A stretch of DNA of 64,000 nucleotides from Forficula auricularia (GCA_024734495.1 JALMQS010000275.1:1-64000); one strand, 5' to 3'; positions 44,421-55,667 are shown, counted from the stretch's first letter. Translations and numbers: made by a program. Notes: generated by a model not told the origin, from the sequence alone.

Positions 44421-47388
44421 TCTTAAAAATTATTTTTATTGTTCTCTTTTTAGTGATGTTATTAATAGTGATGATATCATCAGAACTTGACCAAATTAAT
44501 ATGACACTATCCCTAAGACACCCCCTATCGGATAAAAAAAGAAACATCGAAATCGGTTCATAAACAAAGAAGTTAGGTCTAAAAAAACCTAATAAAAAAG
44601 GTCTAATACCTATGAAAAAAATGGGACCAATCGGAAGGTAGGCTGAACCCAATGCAAAAATTTTTTTCAAAATCGGTTCACAATTGGCGGAGATATGAGG
44701 TAACATAGGCACAAAAAAAAAATCAGTCTAATAAAGAACCTCCTCCTTTTTTGAAGTCGGTTAAAAATGATTTTTTATGATTAATAAATCAGCAAATTCT
44801 CTTATAGAAAATGACCTTGCTATTTCGTGACTAAAAGTGGATAGAAAACTGAGAATTTCCTTGACAAACGAGACACGAATTTTGTAATAATAAATGCTAG
44901 GATCCTCCTGTGCTCGCGGCCCTCTCGGGCAATATAATTCTTGACATACTTAACAATGCGTAAAAGTCAAGTTTTAGGAAAATAATTTCAACTAAAAATG
45001 TGATATATTAATAAAAAACATGCGTTTTAATTAAAGTAACTAAATTCTCGACTCATTTAATAAATTGATGATGTTAATTAAACATGACAGCACATTAGAT
45101 CTCACTACTTTTTGGCAAACGGTTTTTATGTATCGAATTCGCCCTTTTTTTACACATGCGTTTTTGTTGGGATTATTTACATCTATCGCAAAAAGTGTCT
45201 TAATTCTCAATTTAGCCGCTTTAAATTGAACAGATGGCAGCACTTGATGGCAACGCCTGTATTTAGACAACCTCAACAGACGCTAGCACCTGAAGCCAAT
45301 CTAACAACCACTTTTTAGAGAAAAACTCACCCAAAATACTTGAGACATTTTATTATTATTTGTCGTTGATAAGGAATAAAAAAAGGAATCGAATTTAGCT
45401 GGGACAAAAAATAGTTGGAAAATAAAGTATTTAATTTTTTATACAAATAATATTTTAAGTATAATTGAAATGACACATTTTATTCTTCTAATTTATATCT
45501 GAATATTTTTTTTTGGGGGGGGGGTGACTATTGTTATTAAATTTGCAATACGGCAAAAAGGAACGCCGAAAAAGAAGTTTACTTCAGCTATGAAAATATC
45601 TAGAGTAAGCACTGACTGTATATTTCGTTAGTTTTTAAGGAATTTGGCGTTGATACTTGGTGAAACATTTTTTAAAATTATTGATAAAAATATTTGGTAG
45701 GTTTCACATTAAGATATAAAAAAATAAAAACGAATTTATTTTTGGAGAATCTTTAATCTCGATATATATATTTCGGGTGACTAACCCATCTTCAGGAGAA
45801 ACAGAAAGTAACTGACCTGGATAAGTCGAAATTGGATACAAGTCAATGGTAAAATTTATTTTTTAAAGATAACAAAAGGGTAAATATTTAAAATTAGTGG
45901 AGGAGAAAAAGGTAGGGAGTCTACTTCTGTTTAATTTTTGAGTGGCCTTTTGAGAAATGAGGATTTCGAATTTGAATACAACTCAATGGTAAAATTTGTT
46001 ATCTTGTATTGCAAATTTAATAACAATAGTCACCCCCCCCCCCCAAAAAAAAAATATTCAGATATAAATTAGAAGAATAAAAATGTGTCATTTCAATTAT
46101 ACTTAAAATATTATTTGTATAAAAAATTAAATACTTTATTTTCCAACTATTTTTTTTGTCCCAGTTAAATTCGATTCCTTTTTTATTCCTTATCAACGAC
46201 AAATAATAATAAAATGTCTCAAGTATTTTGGGTGAGTTTTTCTCTAAAAAGTGGTTGTTAGATTGGCTTCAGGTGCTAGCGTCTGTTGAGGTTGTCTAAA
46301 TACAGGCGTTGCCATCAAGTGTTGCCATTCTGTTCAATTTAAAGCGGCTAAATTGAGAATTAAGACACTTTTTGCGATAGATGTAAATAATCCCAACAAA
46401 AAACGCATGTGTAAAAAAAAGGGCGAATTCGATACATAAAAACCGTTTGCCAAAAAAGTAGTGAGATCTAATGTGCTGTCATGTTTAATTAACATCATCA
46501 ATTTATTAAATGAGTTAAGAATTTAGTTACTTTAATTAAAAGGCATGTTTTTTATTAATATATCATATTTTTAGTTGAAATTATTTTCCTAAAACTTGAC
46601 TTCTTACGCATTGTTAAGTATGTCAAGAATTATATTGCCCGAGAGGGCCGCGAGCACAGTGAGGATCCTAGCATTTATTATTACAAAATTCGTGCCTCGT
46701 TTGTCAAGGAAATTCTCAGTTTTCTATCCACTTTTAGTCACGAAATAGCAAGGTCATTTTCTATAAGAGAATTTGCTGATTTATTAATCATAAAAAATCA
46801 TTTTTAACCGACTTCAAAAAAGGAGGAGGTTCTTTATTAGACTGATTTTTTTTTTTGTGCCTATGTTACCTCATATCTCCGCCAATTGTGAACCGATTTT
46901 GAAAAAAAATTTTGCATTGGGTTCAGCCTACCTTCCGATTGGTCCCATTTTTTTCATAGGTATTAGACCTTTTTTATTAGGTTTTTTAGACCTAACTTCT
47001 TTGTTTATGAACCGATTTCGATGTTTCTTTTTTTATCCGATAGGGGGTGTCTTAGGGATGGTGTCATATTAATTTGGTCAAGTTCTGATGATATCATCAC
47101 TATTAATAACATCACTAAAAAGAGAACAATAAAAATAATTTTTAAGAAAAAATAAAAACCGACTTCAAAAAATTAAATGCAACAAATAAAATACACTAAA
47201 AGGTATAAAATAATTATTATCTTATTTAGTTACAACTAAACGACGAAATATTAACATGAAACTACTTTTTGAAGTCGGTGCCAAACATATACCTTTTATG
47301 AATCGCACTCGACGGATCTTACTTAGTACGTTTGGAGAGTATGCTCGCTTATAGGTATAGTTTGTTTGGTACCGACTTTAAAAAGTAA
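44181..47388. repeat. Large palindrome, arms of about 1.37 kb
   Basis: Arm 1 (44181-45551) and arm 2 (46007-47388) are inverted copies with few differences. Short frames repeated in both arms (for example MPMLPHISANCEPILKK) exist only because the arms are copies. The unique centre (45552-46006) carries a class C hammerhead-like motif. Confidence 0.88.
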
Positions 47389-47452
47389 TTTAATTTAATT
47401 TAATGGAAACCTACCAAGTATTTTTATCAATAATTTTAAGTATATTTCGTTA
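45618..47452. mobile_element. Insertion with 13-bp duplication, absent from the second copy of the locus
   Basis: GTATATTTCGTTA occurs at 45618-45630 and 47440-47452. The post-gap copy has one such site (near 52193-52205) and runs straight on. The insertion starts and ends with inverted pieces of the class C element (TTGGTGAAACATTTTTTAAA; GGAAACCTACCAAGTATTTT), but its bulk is arm 2, an inverted copy of the left flank. Confidence 0.72.
45757..45799 (-). ncRNA. Hammerhead ribozyme-like motif, class C, best copy
   Basis: On the minus strand: helix I TCTC, CTGAAGA (45789-45795), one unpaired T, helix II GGGT/ACCC with loop TAGTC, GAAA, an AT-only helix III of about three pairs, ATC as cleavage triplet, then GAGA closing helix I. 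All helices pair. The core is complete apart from the extra residue before helix II. Confidence 0.6.
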
Positions 47453-47590
47453 ATAAACATTTTAAGATTATTTTAATAAAAGAACTGTATTTATTCAATA
47501 AAATAAAAACAAGCAATAAATTTTTCAATATAATATAAAGAGAGATTTAAATAATTCAATAGAAAATAAATTTATTTATCGAAATTAAAA

Positions 47591-49686
47591 TAAACTGCAA
47601 CGGATCGTTGCTAAACTTTATCCAAATTCATTTGAAATATTAATATGTTTGTTCCTTTATTATTAATCAGATATCACTTGCAATTTGTAGTTCATATTGA
47701 GTTGTTTACCAAAAAAGAATTTAGTCTTTTGATTTTAAGTCGATTCTTCCACGTTTTCAATAGAGGTTGCCATTAATGGTCAAAACATCAAAAATGGAAT
47801 GCAATAAGGTTATTCCTCTAGTATTAGATAAAAATCGATCGTTATTTTTGATTTTATGTCGATTCCTCCATGTCTTCAGCAATGGTTACCAATAATAATC
47901 GAAACGTCAAAAGCCTAATGTAGAATTGTTATTCCTCAAGTATTAGATGAGAATCGATGTCTATTTTTTATTTTAAGTCGATTCCTCCATGTCTTCAGCA
48001 ATGGTTACCAATAAAAACCGAAATGTCAAAAATCCAATATAGAATGGTTATTCCTCAAGTATTAGATGAGAATCAATCGTTATTTTTGGTTTAAAGTCGA
48101 TTTCTCTATGTCTTCAGCAATAGTTTCCAATAAAAACCGAAACGCCAAAAATCCAATATAGAATGGTTATTCCTCAAGTATTAGATGAGAATCGATGGCT
48201 ATTTTTGATTTTAAGTCGATTCCTCCATGTCTTCAGCAATGGTTTCCAATAAAAACCGAAATGTCAAAAATCCAATATAGAATGATTATTCCTCAAGTAC
48301 TAGATGAGAATCAATCGCTATTTTTGATTTTAAGTCGATTCCTCTATGTCTTCAGCAATGGTTACCAATAAAAACCGAAACGTCAAAAATCCAATATAGA
48401 ATGATTATTCCTCAAGTACTAGATGAGAATCAATCGCTATTTTTGGTTTAAAGTCGATTTCTCTATGTCTTCAGCAATGGTTACTAATAAAAACCGAAAC
48501 GTCAAAAATCCAATATAGAATGGATATTTCTCAAGTATTAGATGAGAATCAATCGCTATTTTTGATTTTAAGTCGATTCCTCCATGTCTTCAGCAATGGT
48601 TACTAATAAAAACCGAAACGTCAAAAATCCAATATAGAATGATTATTCCTCAAGTACTAGATGAGAATCAATCGCTATTTTTGGTTTAAAATCGATTTCT
48701 CTATGTCTTCAGCAATGGTTACTAATAAAAACCGAAACGTCAAAAATCCAATATAGAATGATTATTCCTCAAGTACTAGATGAGAATCAATCGCTATTTT
48801 TGGTTTAAAATCGATTTCTCTATGTCTTCAGCAATGGTTACTAATAAAAACCGAAACGTCAAAAATCCAATATAGAATGATTATTCCTCAAGTACTAGAT
48901 GAGAATCAATCGCTATTTTTGGTTTAAAATCGATTTCTCTGTCTTCAGCAAAGGTAACGGATAAGAAAACAACGCAGTTGCTATGGTTACTCATAAAAAT
49001 TCCTCCCAAATTTTTAGCATTTCACAGAGAGAAGCCTATCCATTCTTACTTAAGCAAGGCTAAATGAGCTATATTAAAACTTTCAAATGAATAAATTTTA
49101 AAGAATTTAAAAAATTAAAAAAGTACCATCTAACTCTAGAGTAAAGTACTTTAAAATATAATTTTACTAAAAACTTTATTTAACCTTTTTTGTGGTCCCC
49201 AAGGTACTTAATTAGGATATTAAATTTCATCAAAATTGGTTAAGTCATTTTCAAGATATTTAGAAAAAACTAAAAAAGTACTGAAATAAAGTACTAATGT
49301 TTGTGGGCCGATATGTACCAAAAACTAATCAGCGCTTCATTTTGTTAAACTAATGGTAGGTTTTCAATTTCATTTCAATCAGCGCAAAGGTGTGGAAAAA
49401 ATCGTGGGCCAAAAAAGCGATAACATACATCCATCCATACATACATACATACATACATCCGCACGCACTAAATGAAAAATCGCACTTTTTGGCCTCTCGA
49501 CGAGACCCCATGTAATTTTTGGCAAAACCGTCACGTGCTAAAATTCAACCTAATTGAATACTACAATTTGTGACTTTATTTGAGTCCATGGGTTCCGTAG
49601 TCTTTACCTGAGGACCCTTTGAAGCCACGCTTGCCCCGAGAGCGATTGCAATACTTTACCCATGCTTTGCATTGGATAAAGTAAAA
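47591..49686. mobile_element. Second presence/absence insertion carrying the minisatellite
   Basis: This segment is missing from the post-gap copy, which passes from TTATCGAAATTAAAA to CCTAAAAGAGAAATG. TAAAA flanks both sides. The edges contain CTTTATCCAA and TTGGATAAAG in mirror sense, offset by about 30 bp. The body is the minisatellite plus about 700 bp with an (ACAT)n run (49430-49459). The class is unclear. Confidence 0.5.
47720..48955 (+). repeat. Minisatellite, about 11 units of 119-120 bp
   Basis: The unit phrase CTCCATGTCTTCAGCAATGG recurs near 47868, 47988, 48108, 48227, 48346, 48465, 48585, 48704, 48822 and 48938. It is followed by AATAAAAACCGAAACGTC and ATTCCTCAAGTA.TAGATGAG. The last four or five units are almost identical, so the right side was homogenised most recently. 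The first unit is the most diverged. Confidence 0.92.
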
Positions 49687-49730
49687 GTCTAAAAGAGAAA
49701 TGTCTATTCATTAATCAAATATAAGTTAAC

Positions 49731-49969
49731 CCTGGCGAATTATAAATAATTTGTGTGATAGTTCTTGTCTGGATCAAAGCAATTTTAATAAATTTTTGTA
49801 GTAACGTTCACTGAAATTATGAATTCGAGAGACAATTGCCGATTGGATAGACAACTTCTGAATCGCGTTCATATAACGGACATCGTTTCCTTTGATTGTG
49901 GTGGAAGTCTAGTCCAAAAATAAGCTGAGGTTTCATATTCAGCTGCTGGGGATATGCAAGACACCGATT
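49731..49969 (-). pseudogene. CFAP57: Second assembled copy of CFAP57 exon 2, with extra bases
   Basis: It aligns with exon 2 at 52389-52607 but is about 20 bases longer because of scattered insertions (for example CAAAG and CG), which break the frame. Acceptor and donor surroundings are both recognisable. Since flanks on both sides are also repeated, this is more likely the other haplotype or an unpolished version than a true second exon. Confidence 0.7.
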
Positions 49970-50208
49970 CTAAAAAATACAAATACTCAAAATTTATTAT
50001 ATCGAGAAGTTAAATTTACTTGAGAATGTTGAGAAACAGTTCCAAAAATGGGATATGTTTAATTTAGATGATGCGAAGGAGCCAAACTCCAAGTGTTAAA
50101 CATGCTTATTCGGGCAGTTAGAAGCTGAAATTTTTGGAGAAATTTATTATTATCTAGTGAAGCTGAAACTTTTGTAAAATTCACTAGTATATCTTGAATT
50201 TTAAATTA

Positions 50209-51117
50209 TTAACACTAGAAACGCCCTGAAGCCGTCAATTTGACGGTTGGTTAACTATTTCATTTCGTTACTATTTAAGTTAGAACTTTGAAACTCGCTG
50301 ACTTTTAATCTATTTTTTAATAGCTTTCTAATGAGAAAAATAGCACCCTATGAATTTTTATTTAGTAGAAAAATTATGGCATTTACCAAGAACGCCCAAA
50401 AGCCGTCAATTTGACGGCAACACTTTTTTTACCCCACTTTTTGAGCCTAAATTGACTTTTCAAGCACGAAATGATCTTTCTTAAACATTTCTCCATCCTT
50501 TTCGATCCTCGGATTTAGCTCTGCCTTTTTTTAATTTACAATCTCCTTTGAAAATTCTGGTGCAAAATAAAAAAATATGTTTCTTTATGTCAATCTTTTT
50601 TATCTTTTGATGATTCACTTTATTATTATTTTAGCAACATTTCGAGGGAGCCTACTGTTTTGAAATCCATTTATATATGTCGAGCCCTTAGTCTTGCCAT
50701 GGCTTCACTTTGTTCCGCGGTTAGTAGTATCATCAACACATTTTCTCGTGAGTTTCTTTTCTGTATATTTTGCTCTTTTTTCATTTCCACATTATTTATA
50801 ATAATATAATATTTATAATAATAAACATATAATATAGATCCACTGGTATTTGTTAATGATAATAACTCCATAAATATAGCGATGTTAATTTTTTCATTTT
50901 ATATCATAATGATTATTAAAATGTAATATATTAATATATTTTTAATATATAAATTGATAATAGAATTATATTTATTATTAGAAAAAATAAAAAATATTAA
51001 ATAAAAGGAAACAGAATGATTTTATATTAGCTTTGGAGCGTTGAAAAATGCAAGTCGTCAAATTGACGGAATCCGGGCGTTCTAGGGGATCTGAGTGTCC
51101 GGGCGTTCTAGTGTTAA
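50209..51117. mobile_element. piggyBac-type non-autonomous element, first assembled copy
   Basis: TTAA at 50209-50212 and 51114-51117. The ends are CACTAGAAACGCCC and GGGCGTTCTAGTG. It is the same insertion as 52840-53734, with more small indels. Confidence 0.75.
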
Positions 51118-51416
51118 AGCACCGCCAGAGCTGATGAAAAAGATTAACTCAATGGACGTAAAAAGGACAGTAGCTCCCTCAATTTCACACGGTTTGACTT
51201 TTACAGACTTTTAAAATCTACAAAAAATTCTATCTTTTAATTTTGATGATCGAGTACAACGAAACAATCTTTTACTCGGAGTGTTTTAAATTGATTGTTT
51301 TACGACTTAGGTCATAAAAAGGCGGATTCCGTAGAAGTCAATAGCGCACGTCTCTCCGCAAAGCTATTGGAGATCAACATTTTTATGTTTTAGCAACATT
51401 AAACTAGACCTGTTGT

Positions 51417-51516
51417 NNNNNNNNNNNNNNNNNNNNNNNNNNNNNNNNNNNNNNNNNNNNNNNNNNNNNNNNNNNNNNNNNNNNNNNNNNNNNNNNNNNN
51501 NNNNNNNNNNNNNNNN
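51417..51516. other. Assembly gap of 100 N
   Basis: Exactly 100 unknown bases, the usual placeholder for a gap of unknown size. Sequence on the right restarts with AATGCGTAAAAGTCAAG, found at 44954 on the left. Confidence 0.95.
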
Positions 51517-52350
51517 AATGCGTAAAAGTCAAGTTTTAGGAAAATAATTTCAACTAAAAATGTGATATATTAATAAAAAACATGCGTTTTAATTAAAGTA
51601 ACTAAATTCTCGACTCATTTAATAAATTGATGATGTTAATTAAACATGACAGCACATTAGATCTCACTACTTTTTTGGCAAACGGTTTTTATGTATCGAA
51701 TTCGCCCTTTTTTTTTACACATGCGTTTTTGTTGGGATTATTTACATCTATCGCAAAAAGTGTCTTAATTCTCAATTTAGCCGCTTTAAATTGAACAGAT
51801 GGCAGCACTTGATGGCAACGCCTGTATTTAGACAACCTCAACAGACGCTAGCACCTGAAGCCAATCTAACAACCACTTTTTAGAGAAAAACTCACCCAAA
51901 ATACTTGAGACATTTTATTATTATTTGTCGTTGATAAGGAATAAAAAAAGGAATCGAATTTAGCTGGGACAAAAAAAATAGTTGGAAAATAAAGTATTTA
52001 ATTTTTTATACAAATAATATTTTAAGTATAATTGAAATGACACATTTTATTCTTCTAATTTATATCTGAATATTTTTTTTTTTGGGGGGTGGGGGGGGTG
52101 ACTATTGTTATTAAATTTGCAATACGGCAAAAAGGAACGCCGAAAAAAGAAGTTTACTTCAGCTATGAAAATATCTAGAGTAAGCACTGACTGTATATAT
52201 CGTTAATAAACATTTTAAGATTGTTTTAATAAAAGAACTTGTATTTATTCAATAAAATAAAAACAAGCAATAAATTTTTCAATATAATATAAAGAGATTT
52301 AAATAATTCAATAGAAAATAAATTTATTTATCGAAATTAAAAAAAGCCTA
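51517..52350 (+). repeat. Post-gap copy of 44954-45632 joined to 47440-47590
   Basis: It matches arm 1 of the palindrome up to the 13-bp site, then continues with the sequence that follows the insertion on the left. It is therefore an allele-like version without the 1.8-kb insertion. Confidence 0.85.
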
Positions 52351-52388
52351 AAAGAGAAATGTCTATTCATTAATTAAATATAAGTTAC

Positions 52389-52607
52389 CTTGGCGAATTA
52401 TAAATAATTTGTGTGATAGTTCTTGTCTGATCTGCAATTTTAATAAATTTTTGTGTACGTTCATTGAAATTATGAATTGAGAGACAATTGCCGATTGGAT
52501 AGACAACTTCTGAATCGTTCATATAATGGACATTGCCTTTGATTGTGGTGTCTAGTCCAAAAATAAGCTGAGGTTTCAATTCAGCTGCTGGGGATAAGAC
52601 ACCGATT
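52389..52607 (-). CDS. CFAP57: CFAP57 exon 2
   Basis: The acceptor is TTTTTTAG (52608-52615) and the donor is GTAACTT (52388 downward). Entry and exit are both phase 2. It reads IGVLSPAAELKPQLIFGLDT, then KGNVHYMNDSEVVYPIGNCL, then NERTQKFIKIADQTRTITQI. CFAP57 N termini have the same L-x-x-F-G-L, I-x-Y-x-D-E-x-x-V-x-P-x-G-N and Q-K-F-I blocks. The frame is clean, unlike the copy at 49731-49969. Joining to exon 3 regenerates NSPRKMIAVSE, as in the family. Confidence 0.92.
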
Positions 52608-52839
52608 CTAAAAAATACAAATAATTAAAATTTATTATATTTATAGTTAAATTTACTTGAGAATAAAGAAATATTCAAAAAATGGGATATGTTTAATTTA
52701 GATATGCGAAGGGAGCCAAACCCAAGTGTTAAACATGCTATTCGGGCAGTTAGAAGCTTAAATTTTTTGAGAAATTTATTATTATCTAGTGAAGCTGAAA
52801 CTTTTGTAAAATTCACTAGTATCTTTAAATTTTAAATTA

Positions 52840-53734
52840 TTAACACTAGAACGCCCGAAGCCGTCAATTTGACGGTTTTCACATTTCATTTCTCTTTCAT
52901 TTCGTTACTATTTAAGTTGGAATTTTGAAACTCGCTGACTTTTAATCATTTTTGAATAGCTTTCTAATAAAAAAATAGCACCCTATGAATTTTTATTTAG
53001 GAGAAAATTATGGATTTACCAAGAACGCCCAAAAGCCGTCAATTTGACGGTAACACTTTTTTACCCCAATTTTTATATTTTAAATTAATTTTTCAAGTGC
53101 GAATAATCTTCTTTTTGGAACATTTCCATCCTTTTTGATCCTCGGATTTGTTCTGCCTTTTTTTAATTTACAATCTTCCTTGAAAAACTTGGGGTAAAAT
53201 AAAAACATTTTGTTTCTTTATGTCAATTTTTTTTATCTTTTGATGATTCACTTTATTATTTTACAACATTTCGAGGAAGCCTACTGTTTTGAAATCCATT
53301 TATATATATGTCGAGCCCTTAGTCTTGCCATTTCATTTTGTTCCGCCATTAGAATTATCAACAACACATTTTCTCGTGAGTTTTTTTCGTATATTTGTTT
53401 TTTTTATTTCAATATTATTTATAATAATATAATATTTATAATAATAACATATAATATAGAACTACTGGTTTTGTTAATGATAATACTCCATAAATATAGC
53501 ATGTTAATTTTTCATTTTATATCATAATGATTATTAAAATGTAATATATTAATATGTATTTTTAATATATAAATTGATAATAGAATTATATTTATTATTA
53601 GAAAAAATAAAAAATATTAAATAAAAGGAAACAGAATGATTTTATTTAGTTTGAGTGTTGAAAAATGCAAGTCGTCAAATTGACGGAATCCGGGCGTTCT
53701 AGGGGATCTGAAAGTCCGGGCGTTCTAGTGTTAA
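52840..53734. mobile_element. piggyBac-type non-autonomous element
   Basis: TTAA at 52840-52843 and 53731-53734, ends CACTAGAACGCCCG and CCGGGCGTTCTAGTG. Inside each end is a second inverted motif, CCGTCAATTTGACGG on the left and GTCAAATTGACGG on the right. This is the TTAA and double-repeat layout of piggyBac elements. No transposase frame survives. Confidence 0.85.
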
Positions 53735-53919
53735 AGCAATCAAGTGATGAAAAAAAGATTAATTCAATGGACAAAAAGGACAGTAACTCCCTCGATTTTA
53801 CACGGTTTGACTTTTACAGACTTTTAAAATTTACAAAAATTCTATCTTTAATTTTGATGATCAATGTATAATAAAACAATCTTTTAATTTGAGTGTTTTA
53901 AATTGATTGTTTTACGACT

Positions 53920-54245
53920 AGGTCATGCGCGGATCCAGGGGGGGGGCGATGGGGGCGACCGCCCCCCCCCCCTCAAAGCATTGGAGATCAACATTTTTTA
54001 TGTTTATTTAATTTTAATTTTTTATTTTTAATAACATAAAATTTTAAAATTGAAGAAAATAAAGTTCCATGTGTGTGTGTGGGTGGGGGGGGGGCGGCGT
54101 GTCTGACCCCCCCCCCCCCCCGCTTAGACAATTCGATCGCGACACAGTTCCGAGATCAAAAGTAGATCTTATATACCGGCGACCGCCCCCCCCCCCCCCC
54201 CCCAAAAAAAAAACAGAGGTCTGGATCCGCGCCTGGACTAGGTAC
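53920..54245. mobile_element. MITE with GCGCGGATCCAGG ends and long G/C runs
   Basis: The ends are TGCGCGGATCCAGG and CTGGATCCGCGCC. GACTAGGT stands outside both (8 bp). The inside has several runs of 8-17 G or C, which are error-prone. The pre-gap copy at about 51320-51345 shows the same left end with the G run compressed. Confidence 0.65.
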
Positions 54246-54249
54246 ATAC

Positions 54250-55460
54250 ATTATACATACTCATTTTAAATATGATAATACCTTTTTATTTTTTTAATAA
54301 TTTTTATTAATTTAGTATATTATTTAACGTTGTCTCGTTTAACATGATTTCGATTTGCGCGATTCTTCATTGAACTTATAGCTAACGTGTAAATCGAGGG
54401 ATGTGTGTATCTTACTAGAAATTGATAAGGAATGGAAATTTAATTAACTATTTTTTTTTTTTTATTAAAAAATTGAAAGAAGCAGCTGATCATTTGTTTA
54501 ATAAGAGAAAATAAAACATCACGAACGACATCGAACTATAATAATTGTTAATAAATATCGAAATATGGTGAATAAAATATAAAATATTTCAATTACTTAT
54601 ATTGTAATTTAGAAAAATTTACTAAGATAAAAATAAAATAATAATAATAAAACAGTTGCGAATTGAAGTGACAGAGCCCATGGGCTGTAGTAGTAGCTGT
54701 AGAAGCCTTTTTGAGCATTTTTGCGGCCAGCTTTGCTGTTCTTCCTTTTTAAAGGATATAAATAAAAATAACCCATTGAAAAAAAGGATCCAAAATGATT
54801 TTTTTTTTCGAAAGTGAGAGTACATCTTTAAAAACTAAAAAAGATTTTTGAATTGGAAAGTAAAAAGTAATTTTAACATATTCATTTTCATTTTTCATTT
54901 GATAATTCCGACTATCTTATTATTTTTATTTTATTAATAAAACGATTTCAGAATTAGAAGCTAAATGATTTTCTAATTAACGTTGGGTGGACCTAGAGGA
55001 ATCTTCCAGATTTTTAAAAAAAATGAAGTGCTCGATTTAAGTTTTTATTTTTAATATATATATTTTCTCATATTTAATCACGAGTTCAATAAAGACTCAT
55101 GAAACTTTTCGTATTTATTGTTAAATATAATAAAATCACAGGTATAAAAATTCCTGAAATATATTATATTTTCTTGATATTTTATCATAAGCAAGAATTT
55201 TATTTCTATTTTTAAAATTGTTTTAATTTAAAAAAATGCTTTGAAAATGTAAAATTAAGAAATCAAAGGATAAATGAAGTATTAAATTTTTTATTTTCAA
55301 GTACTTATTAAAGTAAAATTAATATTATAAACGGTTTATAAATTTAAACTAATTACTAAAATTGAACTTTTAAAAGTGTAAAAATTTTTAGGAAAGAATT
55401 AGTAGATATTGTAATTAAATTGAAAGTTTCTTTTTGCCGATAGTAGCAAAATTTTTATAA
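54250..55460. other. CFAP57 intron 1 remainder, nothing recognised
   Basis: Very AT-rich, with no convincing frame, RNA gene or transposon end. Confidence 0.4.
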
Positions 55461-55667
55461 ATTAAAGGAGACAATAAAAGCGTGTGTCTTCTGCTGAAAA
55501 AATAAATTTTTAATTTATTTATAACGAGACTATAGTTTCGAGGGCTTTGCCCTCTTCATCAGTCTATTACAATTGATTCACAGGAATTGATGTCTGAAAG
55601 TTATAAATAAATTAAAAATGTATTTTTCAGCAGAAGACACGCTCTTTTATTGTCCCCTTTAATTAGT
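55461..55667 (-). mobile_element. Foldback of about 207 bp with a central hammerhead-like motif
   Basis: The arms GGAGACAATAAAAGCGTGTG and CACGCTCTTTTATTGTCCCC, continued through GCAGAAGACAC-type and AATTTATTTATAAC sequences, are about 60 bp each. The class A motif lies between them on the minus strand. A decayed relative is at 6830-6920. Confidence 0.75.
55521..55570 (-). ncRNA. Hammerhead ribozyme-like motif, class A, complete core
   Basis: On the minus strand: TAATAGA, CTGATGA (55556-55562), one unpaired A, helix II GAGGGC/GCCCTC with loop AAA, GAAAC, tetraloop TATA, GTC, then TCGTTA. Helix I pairs GA with TC and, after a bulged A, TAAT with GTTA (one G-U). Helix II differs from the 41772 copy in three pairs while remaining paired. 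Confidence 0.65.

Noticed and set aside
44368..44712. Conserved open frame MPMLPHISANCEPILKK, repeated at 46857-47072
   Set aside because: Both lie in the two arms of the palindrome. Conservation reflects the duplication, and one copy is already truncated by a shift.
47720..48955. CRISPR array
   Set aside because: Units of 120 bp are repeated along their entire length with no unique spacers, in a eukaryotic intron. It is a minisatellite.
53210..53527. 105-codon open frame on the plus strand
   Set aside because: It is within the non-autonomous piggyBac element, hydrophobic by AT bias, and not preserved in the pre-gap copy.
54044..54269. Overlapping glycine- and proline-rich frames on both strands
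   Set aside because: They are translations of G and C homopolymer runs inside a MITE.
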